Source of the DNA: Primulina eburnea | Taxonomy: Eukaryota > Streptophyta > Magnoliopsida > Lamiales > Gesneriaceae | NCBI RefSeq assembly: GCF_022965805.1 | Contig: NC_133105.1 | Location: 1,798,001 to 1,862,000 of the forward strand | DNA: 64,000 nucleotides | Direction of reading: 5' to 3' | Part shown: one piece after another, positions 49,652 through 59,760 of the stretch | Numbering within the stretch: the first letter of the stretch is position 1 | How the letters are laid out: every line of letters starts with the position of its first letter | Program-made: the position numbers and the translations under genes | The notes under the pieces: model-generated | The model's input: only the letters and a program-made list of their open reading frames with translations | What the model was told of the DNA's origin: nothing | Database searches by the model: none

Positions 49652-52428
49652 ATGGGAAAGATGGGAGGTAGTTCATGGTTGACAGCAGTGAAAAGAGCTT
49701 TCAGGTCTCCAACCAAAGACACTAGTGACAAGAAAAGCTGCAGAAGGAAAACGGAGCATCAAGATCAACAAGAAGAAAAGGTGATGTCTCATTCTACAAA
49801 CTCCAATTTTTTTTAACATTTAGCGTAGTAATTTGGAAGTGTAAAGTGTTTTACTAACTAATTTTTCATTTGGATTCGTGGGTTTTGTGCAGAAGACAGA
49901 GAAGAGGAGGAGATGGCTATTCAAGAAGCAATCTAGTAATTTAAATGAAGGAAAAATAGTTGCAACAGATGAGACTGTGTTGGCTTCCGAGCATAGACAT
50001 GCCATAGCCGTGGCCGCGGCCACGGCCGCGGCGGTTGAAGCTGCGGTGGCGACTGCGAAAGCGGCGGTTGAGATAATCAGATTGACTCAGCCAACTAATG
50101 CCGCTTCATTTAAACAGCATTCTGCGGCCAAAGTCATTCAAACTGCATTTAGGGGATACCTAGTAAGTCATTTACAGACTTCCATAACTTACATTAGTAA
50201 AGGTAAAAATTAAATGAGCAAAGCTAAAATGACAACGCCTTTCTGGAATATCAGAATATTGCTGTTTGCAATTGATTCATATTGTTTGAATTTTCATGGA
50301 TGAATGACTGTAACTTTTTAAAATTTTACCTGCTTATATTCAGGTTCATACGTTTTTTTAATTCAAATTCGCCTTTGCGGCTCCTATGGAGGTTGCTAAT
50401 AATTGATGTGACTGAAAATTTACATGAATAAAGATATTATTCATTATCAACATTAGTTGATTCGAGTCGTACGAAGGGTTGGTTCCATTTAAACAAGTTA
50501 TCAAGACTTTGAATATTTTGAATGAAGGATACAAGTGTTAAAGCAGCTTTCCATGATAATGGACCCAACTCAACGTCAAATTACTCGAAGATCGAATAAT
50601 TCCTAGAAATAGGAGGCCAAAAGAAACTGTGGTTCCGAACGAGCTTCAGTAATTATGGAGCTCGAGTCAAACAACTTATAAGCCGATTCGACACATTATA
50701 AGTGTCTAGTTCCCTTACGAGTGTTTTGAAAATGGATGTAGGCGAGGAGTGCTCTAGCAGCGCTTAAAGGAATAGTGAAACTTCAAGCTCTAATAAGAGG
50801 GCAGAATGTAAGAAAACAAGCTGATATGACCATAAAATGCATGAAAGCTCTCCTTCGAGTTCAGGCCCGAGTGCGTGATCAACGTGCCCGGCTTTCGCAT
50901 GATGAAGGGAGAAGATCAATGCCTGGAGAAACAAACCGTACTATGTACCTTAACGACATAAGAAACAGGAGGTCCATGGTATGTTTTCTTGATTGATTTG
51001 TGTCTTGATTTTTTTTTCACTATACAATTGTTTGATTGTAATTTGATGATGGTTGTTTTACAGTCTAGAGATGGAAGCTGGGCCACTGATGAATGGAGAG
51101 ACTGCCCAAGCACACTTGAGGACCTTGATGACATTGTAAAAGCCAGCAATGAAGCTGAATCCACGCGTGAAAATACCTTGGCTTTTGCTTTCTCCCAACA
51201 GGTCTCTGTCTTTACATTAACTTTTAGTAAAATACCAATACTAGTAGTACAAAAACTTGTGAAGTAGGGCTCAACTATAATTTTTATATGTTAACAAGTA
51301 GTGGTGTAATACTGATAAAGTTAGGCCATGTAAAGTGTCTCACTCATATTGACCTCGCAAAAGAATGTGGTTTGGCTAATAATATTTACGTAAAATGCTA
51401 TCCTTGGGGTTTGGATTTATTTTTGAACTTGGCGTTGCTCTTGAGAGTCGGCACAACAGAACGGTCAACATTGGCAAGGGCCATTATTCTTTTGTAATGG
51501 TAATGGAGCTCAAAACAAGTTGGATTAAGTTGTTAATTTCGAATATTGATAGATAGTCAAAGTCATCTAGATTGGACCATTTGTAGGTGTCTGTTTCTCA
51601 AAATTTTGTTACGTTACATGTCTCATATGAGATCCATAATAAAATGTGGAATAACTAATAAATTGGATCGAGTTTTCAGGCAAATTTTTGGGTTGGAGCT
51701 CTGTTTCAAGGCTTATGACATGAGAGACGTATAAAAAGTGGGCTAACACTAGTTTTGTCACATTTCGAGGTCCCTCACACCTTGGTCAGAATTTGACCAA
51801 GTTTTGCTTACAAGAAGTATTGAGGGTGACCGGTGGGTCATCACCAGTTTTGCTTTTATTCCTTCATTTGTAGTTCTTGGTGTCGGGATATATGCGATTG
51901 AGGTGTAGAAAGAAGTATTTAAGTGGTAGTACTGTAATATCGACTAGAATACAATAACATACCAACCATTCAAAAAGTCGACTTCATGCAGATCGACTAA
52001 TTTCTTCATAGTTCTTGAATGAACTGTCATGTGATTTTCAAGTGTGATTTGACTTCAGACGACTCTGTTTTCATTGCTATCTCTTGATCTGAAGGGTTTT
52101 AAAAACCATTTCTTTGTTTCAGAATAAGATATATAGGAATCCATACGATGAAGGCGAAAACGAGCTCGAAAACAGAGCAAGTTACCTTGATAAGTGGACA
52201 ACAGCAACAAAGCAAAGGGAGATCGGCAGCAGGGCTTCAACAGATCATAGAAGGGACTCTTCAAAACGGTTGAGATTGACTCGCAAAAAACGACGTCCAC
52301 TTATTCGTCCACGAATGCTCGAAAATCGAACTGCCAAAGCCCACTTCACAGACAATCTATCCCACATGCCGCGGTCTCATCTCACCATAGATCATCATCA
52401 ATTCACACTATTGCTCAATCTCCTATAA
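49652..52428 (+). CDS. IQ-domain protein (IQD16/17/18-like), truncated by a frameshift
   Basis: Calmodulin-binding, microtubule-associated scaffold family. Exons: 49652-49780, 49893-50162, 50742-50978, 51064-51201, then 52123 to stop; all junctions GT-AG and in phase. N terminus [20 protein letters not shown] is typical. An Ala-rich stretch precedes the IQ67 region ([52 protein letters not shown]), which binds calmodulin. Residues ...[20 protein letters not shown] and [20 protein letters not shown] follow. In the last exon, near 52261, one base is missing relative to family coding, so the frame ends at 52428 (359 aa). The lost C-terminal part is still readable in another frame to 52892. Either the allele is damaged or this is a sequencing error. 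Confidence 0.82.
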
Positions 52429-52892
52429 CCCCATCCACTGTACCAAAACCACGGCCCCTGCAAGTTCGTTCCTCGAGCCCTAGATGCCTAAGAGATGAAA
52501 GCAGCTATTCAACTGCAAATACCCCGAGTCTACGCTCCATGCCATGCTCAAACAACACCATGATGCCTAATTACATGGCTAGCACCGAGTCAGCAAAAGC
52601 CCGGATTAGATCACACAGTGCACCAAGACAAAGGCCCTCCACCTCCACTCCCGATAGAGATCGTGGTGGAGGGTCGGCTAAAAAACGTCTCACATACCCT
52701 ATACCAGAGCCGTATTATGCGAATTGCGGATTCAGTAGCTTTAACCAGAATCTGAGAAGTCCAAGCTTCAAGAGTACAAAAGCGGGCTATGTAGGGATGG
52801 AGCAACAGTCGAATTATTCATGTTACACAGATAGTATCGGTGGGGAGATTTCTCCATGCTCGACTACGGATCTTCGAAGATGGTTAAGATGA
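52262..52892 (+). pseudogene. Out-of-frame C-terminal part of the IQD gene (DUF4005 region)
   Basis: In the alternative frame from about 52263 to the stop at 52890-52892 the coding reads as a normal IQD tail: Ser-rich, with [40 protein letters not shown] (the DUF4005 signature) and a [10 protein letters not shown] stretch. It has no stop for over 200 codons. Such conservation suggests the frameshift is very recent or artefactual. Confidence 0.8.
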
Positions 52893-53411
52893 GAAAACCA
52901 TATGAAGTAATGGAAATTAAGTTTTAACCCACTATTGCAATGTATGTGCGCGAGAAATGGGAATATGATGGCTTGTAAAGAACTTTGCTCTGATGTTCAT
53001 CTTGATTTGAGAATCCCAATTCCTTATTTTCAGTAAAAAGAAAAATAAGATTGACGCTATTTTAGAAGGGGAGTTATTAGAAGGGCATTTGAAGAAACAC
53101 GCTCATCTCCATTATTCTTTAGTATTCTTTATTCGTATTTTATTGTTTTGGTTTACTGTGTATAAATACTAGTCTGCATATATTTTTCATTTGAACATCC
53201 TGTAATTTTCTTTCAAAAATATGGTTATGGAGATTTCACTTGTTCAAGTTGTTCTTCTTCCCGAAAACATTAATTAATTTAATTGCAAAATGAAGGTATA
53301 ACATTACTAGGCCAACTGGTAAAGAAATACAAATCTAATGTCAACTCTTTAGCTTCAGAAGTAGGAACTCGCAACTGATCGAACTTTTCAATGGCAGAAC
53401 AAAGTTCAGGG
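52893..53411. other. Intergenic between IQD and the resistance-gene relic
   Basis: 3' UTR of IQD (to about 53060, with AATAAGA near 53045) and AT-rich spacer. No gene seen. Confidence 0.5.
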
Positions 53412-53900
53412 ATGGCTGAAATAGCGATCGATATTGCTGTTAAAGTTTTGGTGGAGAAGCTGATTTCTGTTGCTTCAGAAGAGGTCGTGTTCATTCTGGG
53501 TTTCAAGAATGAACTGAAAAAGCTGGGACAAAGATTGAGAATGATTCAGGCATTCTAAGTTGACGCATCGAATCGGAAGACTGGAAACGATCAAACCGTG
53601 AAGCAGTGGCTGCAAAATCTGGAGGACGTCGCCTATGAAGTGTACAACTTGTTAGACGAGTTCAATTACGAGATCATACGTAGTAAGGTTGAGATCCAAA
53701 CTCAAATGAAGCAGAAGCTGCTTCTGCTTCTCCTCGTCGGTCCCTAGTAATGTTGCGTTTCGTAGTAATATGGGCCATGAGATAAAAGATGTGAACATGA
53801 AATTGACAAGTATCAACGAAGAAGCCAGCAGCTATGGTCTTCAAAGCAGGTAGCTGAATTGGTTGTTTCTGTTCCTCGTGTGATGGAAAGTAATTCCATT
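53412..53900 (+). pseudogene. Relic of a CC-NBS-LRR resistance gene (Rx-type N-terminal domain)
   Basis: Opens MAEIAIDIAVKVLVEKLISV, the hallmark start of CNL immune receptors, and continues with FKNELKKLGQRLRMIQAF and QTVKQWLQNLEDVAYEVYNL followed by LDEFNYE, the conserved coiled-coil with its DD/E region. An in-frame TAA lies at 53556-53558, and the frame shifts near 53735 (after which SNVAFRSNMGHEIKDVN is readable). Nothing of the NB-ARC (P-loop) or LRR follows. It is a short dead remnant, probably left by deletion in a former resistance-gene locus. Confidence 0.85.
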
Positions 53901-54162
53901 ACTGTCGATCCTATTTTTATTTGTTGAGATCTACTCATGATTACTTCCACCAAATCCATATATTAATCACAAATCCATAATAAAAGCTAGCAAACATTTT
54001 CTTAAGCCAATATTCAAGAGATTTCTTCTCCCGTGGGGTAATAAGCCATATTCACATACAGCAAGCTTAAGAATCTGCTACCCAAAAAGAAACAAATTCG
54101 ATCACAAAATCAACTCTAACAAATTAACAATTAGCACATCAAACTAATCAAAATATGTGATC

Positions 54163-55188
54163 TTATTTTGCAATCACGCCATTAAATCTCACAGGCTCTT
54201 TCTGTTTCAGCAGAATCTTCAACTGAGCCTTTTGACATTCCAATTTGTTGCTCAGATGCTTACTACTTCTGCGCCCAATTGCTCGAACCACTCTCGGGAA
54301 TTCAACGAACCCTTTAATCCCTCTTTTTATGTGAGGATTTTCGGCTTCTGGAGATGATCTTTTCTGAATAACCGCCATTGTATGAACACGTGTTTCTTGA
54401 TTATCGATCCCCGCTTCTTGTTTTGCTTCCGAAGAAGATGATAAAGATGGTTCAGCTCCCATCTTTTTAGCTACTTCCAGCTCAGTGAACTTCTCTTCTA
54501 ACAGGATTTTCGCCTCCGCGAGTTTCATTTGCACTCGTTCTTCCCTGATAACCTCCGCCAGGCGAAGCATTTTCCTTTCTTCTTCAATACCTTTCTTCAA
54601 TCTCGCTATCTCTCCTTTATCAGATGAAATTTCTTTAGCTAGCTCTCCGCATACTCTCTCTAATGATTCTCTGCCCTTCCTCTCTTCCGACAGTTCCTTA
54701 GCCAGCCTTTTATTCAAAGACTCCATTTTCTTAAGTTCTTTTCGCTCACACTCTAGCTCACCTTTCAGCTCATTGATCTGAGCCTTAGCCATTTCGAGTT
54801 CAGATTCCATAAAAGGCTTGATAAACGTCAAATCCCAGAAAGAAGCCGCGATTTTACGCGAGGATATAGGCAGGTGGAGCCTGTGAATTTGCTTCTTATC
54901 GGTTGAGCTATGTTCTTGATGCTGCAGCGTTTGATTTTGTTGAGAAATATAAAAGGGATTTTCGTAAAGTTTCCAAGTTGGACTAGAACTTGAAGTTTCA
55001 TGGCTTCTTATCTTCATCATCACCATCATCATCTCCTCCATTAACATGGGGTGCAATCTTGCTTTAACTCGATCGTTTTTGGGTAAGATTGGATGCCTTT
55101 TCTTTTGAAGAAACTTAAATATTCTCGGCCACCAATAATACCACCTATTTCTTTTGCCTTTGTGCTTTGCTAAGTGTAGTAGGCCCAT
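54163..55188 (-). CDS. Coiled-coil protein, BRANCHLESS TRICHOME-like
   Basis: Single-exon frame of 341 aa. The N terminus is basic and aromatic (RNRWYYWWPRIFKFLQ). SSRKIAASFWDLTFIKPFME precedes a long coiled coil at about residues 128-245 (heptad-rich SELEMAKAQINELKGELECE, SLNKRLAKELSEERKGRESL, EEERKMLRLAEVIREERVQM, LLEEKFTELEVAKK). The tail is basic (RAIGRRSSKHLSNKLECQKA). This arrangement fits the plant family containing BRANCHLESS TRICHOME, which affects trichome branching and cell shape through microtubule-linked processes. The start at 55188 is the first ATG in frame. Orthology with that gene rather than a broader paralogue is uncertain; a cell-shape role is inference. Confidence 0.72.
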   Translation of the reverse strand: MGLLHLAKHKGKRNRWYYWWPRIFKFLQKKRHPILPKNDRVKARLHPMLMEEMMMVMMKIRSHETSSSSPTWKLYENPFYISQQNQTLQHQEHSSTDKKQIHRLHLPISSRKIAASFWDLTFIKPFMESELEMAKAQINELKGELECERKELKKMESLNKRLAKELSEERKGRESLERVCGELAKEISSDKGEIARLKKGIEEERKMLRLAEVIREERVQMKLAEAKILLEEKFTELEVAKKMGAEPSLSSSSEAKQEAGIDNQETRVHTMAVIQKRSSPEAENPHIKRGIKGFVEFPRVVRAIGRRSSKHLSNKLECQKAQLKILLKQKEPVRFNGVIAK

Positions 55189-56467
55189 ATATAATTCTAA
55201 GCCATTTGATCAAAAAACAATTTGAAGAGAGGGAGAGGGAAAAGTTACGTGCATCACATGCTGGTGCACCTCTTTCTGTGTATTTATTGACAGCATATGG
55301 ATGGGGAATGGTGGGAATGAGGTGGTCTCTTTTAAATGTCAATATCCCTTTCGCTTCTACTAGCTTCTCTTCTCTCACATTTATTTTGTTCTTTTATTTG
55401 TGATGATTATGTTAGTTTTTTTAGGGATAGTCTAATATGTTAATTTGTTCTCCAAGTGGTCAGTTCTTGAAAAGTTCAACAAAAATTAAGTTACTTTACT
55501 TAGAAGATATGATATGATCCACATGAGTATCGAATGAGTGGAAGAATATGATGGTAGTTGGCTGGCTTCACTGCTTTTGGAACCATTTTCTTGTTGAAGT
55601 TTCGAGTTGGAGGGTTTGCTTTTAAATTTTGTTTAATTAAAAAATTTAACTTTTAACTCATATATTTCACCAAGTCGAACTTCCTCACGTAATATATTAA
55701 CATAGTACTTTTGGGAAATGAGCATATAAAAAAAAGATTTATATGTAATGTATGACTTGAACTTTTTGAAGACAAGTAAAAATTAACATATCCGGTCCGA
55801 ATTAGTATATCCATTATACAAGAGAAGACGTATATGCTCAATCTGTCTTAATATTTAATTACATCAAATTTCCACATGGATGGTCTCCTAGCTATCATGT
55901 CTTCTTTATTAGAAAATAATCTTTTCATTAGCGACTCAAATTATCACGACTAACTCTATAGTTTTCTGTAATTTTCATTAAAAATCTTTCAAAACTAAAT
56001 AATACTAAAAAGATATATATTTTTGAATGTATATATAAAAATATTAAACGTGATGATCGGGGAAATTTATTGCCTGTTGGACCCGCTGTGATGCAACAGG
56101 ACCGCCCAGCGTCAAGCAATAATTGTGCCAATTCATGGATATGGATGTTTAAAGCAGAGCCTTGGGCAGTGTTTTTTCTTCTTTTTTTATCTGTCATAAA
56201 TACTAGTTCACTCAGTGTAAGCAAATGTGGTGTACTAGTTCACAAACCGAAGTTTGTTCTGAAACAAATTACCATCATTATTATTACTATTATTTTTCGA
56301 CAGTGCTGATATTCTTACTGCCTAACCTTTTGTTCTTGGGTTAACATCGACTATTACACGATAAGCGTCAGACCAAATTGTTTATACGTAAACACAATTT
56401 ATACCTCGAGGAGAACATTTCTTTTTTGGGAATATTACGAGGGAGTGGATTCAGGTAAAAAAAAAAA

Positions 56468-56816
56468 GTAGGTCTCTTATGAGACGTTCTCACGAATCTT
56501 TACCTGTGAGACGGTGGTCATCTCTAACGATACTCACAATAAAATTTAGACAAAAACTTGTGTTAGACGGTGTCATGAGTCGTAGTTTGTGAGATAGATC
56601 TCTTATTTGGGTCATTCATGAAAAATTATTACTTTTTATGCTAAGGCTATTAATTTTTATTGTGAATATCGGTATGGTTGACCCGTCTCACAGATAAAAA
56701 TTCGTGAGACCGTCTCATAAGAGACGTACTCTAAAAAGTAATACTTTTTTTATGTATGACCCAAATAAGATATATATCTCACAAAATACGACCACCGTCT
56801 CACACAAGTTTTTACC
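56468..56816 (+). repeat. Copy 8 of the ~180-bp repeat family (forward), split by copy 9
   Basis: The left part 56468-56544 (agtaggtctcttatgagacg ... cacaataaaa) and the right part 56732-56816 (taaaaagtaatactttt ... cacaagtttttac) together make one full forward copy. The interruption is at the CACAATAAAA | AGTAAT core. Confidence 0.85.
56545..56731 (-). repeat. Copy 9 of the ~180-bp repeat family (reverse), nested inside copy 8
   Basis: Runs tttagacaaaaacttgtg ... gagacgtactc. A TAAAA occurs on each side (about 56540 and 56732), a plausible short target-site duplication, although the A-rich target makes this uncertain. Confidence 0.82.
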
Positions 56817-57113
56817 GTAAAATAATGAGTGGATCAACCGTATTTTCTAGCTATCACTCCGAAAATTCCACCTAAATGATGGAGAAAGAAGCATACGATT
56901 TAAAATAAAGTGTGGTAAAGCATAGCCCATACCCATAGATATGGGCTTCAACGCTAAATTGCTGAAGCGGGCCCTGTAAGCCCAATTATAACTTTTGAGC
57001 TTGAATTTATTTACTTAGATACTTTGGATTCGTGTTTATGCACAATTATTTGAATTTGAAATCCATCCTAATTTAAAAAATCATAACAAGTTAGGATTTG
57101 AAATAATTATTTT

Positions 57114-57295
57114 GAGTGAGTTTCATGTGAGACCGTCTCACGGATCATAATCTGTGAGACGGGTCAACCCTACCCATATCCACAATAAAAAGTAATACTT
57201 TTAGCATAAAAAGTAATACTTTTTCATGGGTGACCCAAATAAGAGATCCGTCTCACAAATACGACCTGCGAAACCGTCTTACACAAGTTTTTGTC
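57114..57295 (+). repeat. Copy 10 of the ~180-bp repeat family (forward, GAGTGAG subfamily)
   Basis: Starts gagtgagtttcatgtgagac and ends cacaagtttttgtc. Close to copy 7 along its whole length. Confidence 0.88.
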
Positions 57296-57508
57296 AATTA
57301 TTTTAATGTACTTATCCCGAACAAACCAATAGATTTGTTACTGTGGATTTGAAATCATTAACTTCGAATTTATCTATCGAAATTTGGTATTTTAATGTGA
57401 CATGAGATTATCCAACTTATCATTTCTTTTAATGTGAGATTTGAATTAGTTTCGGGAAAGCAAAACTATGGTGTATTTAGGTATCTAAAAGTGGTTATTT
57501 CAATAATA

Positions 57509-57690
57509 CAAAAACTTGTGTGTACCGGTTTATCACAGATCATATTTTGTGAGACGGATCTCTTATTTTGGTCATTAATGAAAAAATATTACTTTTTATG
57601 CTAAGAATATTACTTTTTATTGTGAATATCGATAGGGTTGACTCGTCTCATTGATAAAAATTCGTGAGACCGTCTATAAGAGACATACTC
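57509..57690 (-). repeat. Copy 11 of the ~180-bp repeat family (reverse)
   Basis: Starts caaaaacttgtgtgtaccgg and ends gagacatactc, with TTACTTTTTATTGTGAATATCG in the centre. Confidence 0.85.
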
Positions 57691-58509
57691 TTTAAGAATT
57701 ATGAAGAATCTAATCAAATTTGACAAATGTGGGATCTCAAATTCAACATAATATCAACCCCTGATGAAATATTTAGATGTTTTGATGAAATTTGCTGCGT
57801 AGTTCGTTGCTATGACGGTAGTTGCTCGGATGCATTGATTGAAAAAGGAAAACAAAAGAAAAGTAAAGAAACAATAATAATAAAAAGAAGAAGCAATTTC
57901 ACCAAGTCAATAAAATTGTGGTATTCCCACTGCCGACTGATTTACGAACGGTAGCATTTATTATTTGAATGTAACTAATTTCTACATTCTTTAAAGAAAA
58001 GTGTCTACTCTGATCGGTCGTCTCTTCTAATTTTGCCACTTTGATTTATATATCGTCTATGATTTTTACACCTGTATTTAGTGTACCCCCACCATGCCGC
58101 AACATTATTACGTCATTTTTGTTACATTTTTTTAAGTTTTTCCACTCTTCTCTTCTTTTTAAATAAATAGATAAATGTGTTTCTTTCCTAAGCACACGAT
58201 TAAACACACGAAGAAGAAGTCAAATTAAACAATAAACATGCATCATTGACCGGTCATACCAACTCATTAAATACAATCAAAAGATTCAATGGAACATATC
58301 AAAGATATATATGCGGAAAACATTGGATGTAATAAATAAACAATTAAAATTATCTGGAATACCAAAAGACGGAAAATTAATTATCAATGGATAATATTGG
58401 AAAATAAAAATGTCGATGATATAAAAATAAACACATCGGATATTTTTATTCATTTGTTACGAAATTTGAGGCAATTAATTAGTACCGAATATTCATAGGG
58501 TGGCTATTA

Positions 58510-59760
58510 TCACCATTGATCAGCGACGACTAGATATGCTGCTTCTGTGGGATTGCATGCATCCCAGAACACATATTTTTTCCGGTCACTGAACAACAAA
58601 GAACTCGAATTCACGTCTCTCCCTTTGTAGCACACGAACGGTGGGAAGTATCCTCCACAACAAGCTAAGGCCCGTAGTTGTCCTCGAAACCTATACGCGT
58701 AGATTATATATGTAATATGTTCATTCATGATCATATGTCAATGAGGATTGAAAAATTTATCTTCGAATTAGTACATGCATGTATAACAAATGACAAGTTT
58801 TAGGGAACAAGAAGTACTCTAGTTAGCCAGCTTACCACATTCGTGATAATTTATGAGGATGATATCTCTGAAAATGCCATATGAATTGGCATACACACAG
58901 CAGACAGCATGCATTAGGCCATAAATTTCTATTTATTTGATCAAGCTCCGCTTGCAGTTTCTGGTTGTAGCCTTGAACCAGAGCATTTACCTCACCGGAG
59001 CATTTTCTGGATGGAATAAGATTGATGGCTCGAATAAAGGGTATGCAGCCTAGAGGTCCGATGCCCACAACTACGAATTTTCTTGCTCCTAACACATACA
59101 GTCGCTTTGCGAAAAAATCGAACTGTTCAGAAAATGTGGCTCAACCTTTTATCCGGGCTAGATATCACGTAAAGCATTAAGGATTTATCATATATAAAAA
59201 AAATCACTTTTTAATTAATAATATCATCTTGGATTAATTAACGATTTTTATAACCATTTATGCAGTTCGACTTTAGAAGTTGTTCCTTCAAGTTTCAACC
59301 ACTGCATGCAAATAGCACATCACTTTATAGGAGACAACTTCTTAAAGATGTCTATTAAAGCAATTTTACAGACTTTTTAAAAGTTAATCATTTGAAATGG
59401 AACCATCGGTTGGAAATAGTTTATATAACATCATTTGATCCAACTGTTATGGAAAAAATTGCATTCTTGAAGAGATTGGTTGTGTTTGTTACTCCCATCA
59501 CACTCACAATGTAGTATTCTCTGGTTTTCTCGAAATTGTTGATTTGCTCCTTTAAGGGCATTAATCTTCCTATCTGTGACACAAACTTTGAGAATTTGTT
59601 AACCTTTACAATAGTCATGCCTGTATAATATTGTATAATTATATACCAACTGAGGTAAATTTAGTGGAACATATATATACAGACAAATAAAGTTCCAGTC
59701 TCATCCAGGATCCCGGAAGCTCCTGAAGCTTAATTAGTTCCAGTTTGGATGGAATAGGCC
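58510..59760 (-). pseudogene. GDSL esterase/lipase pseudogene
   Basis: Remains of an extracellular GDSL hydrolase gene of the plant type. Readable pieces in transcript order: ASGASGILDETGTLFV (about 59750-59690); IGRLMPLKEQINNFEKTREY...NAIFSITVGSNDVI (59580-59421, block III Asn present); KFVVVGIGPLGCIPFIRAIN and a following helix (59095-58920); CVYANSYGIFRDIIL in a shifted frame (about 58900-58850); and the terminal CCGGYFPPFVCYKG...YVFWDACNPTEAAYLVV (58680-58510, catalytic Asp and His-equivalent region; D-A-C-N-P where active enzymes have H-P). Faults: TAA where a Tyr codon is expected after QTGTN, a two-base insertion after GSNDVI, and a frameshift near 58910. The first exon with the FGDSL serine motif was not found. 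Confidence 0.85.

Larger units (their letters stand above)
55189..58509. other. Intergenic, repeat-rich
   Basis: No gene supported. Contains four repeat-family copies (56468-56816 outer, 56545-56731 nested, 57114-57295, 57509-57690). Bases 56065-56180 form a GC-richer island between AT-rich flanks. Confidence 0.55.
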
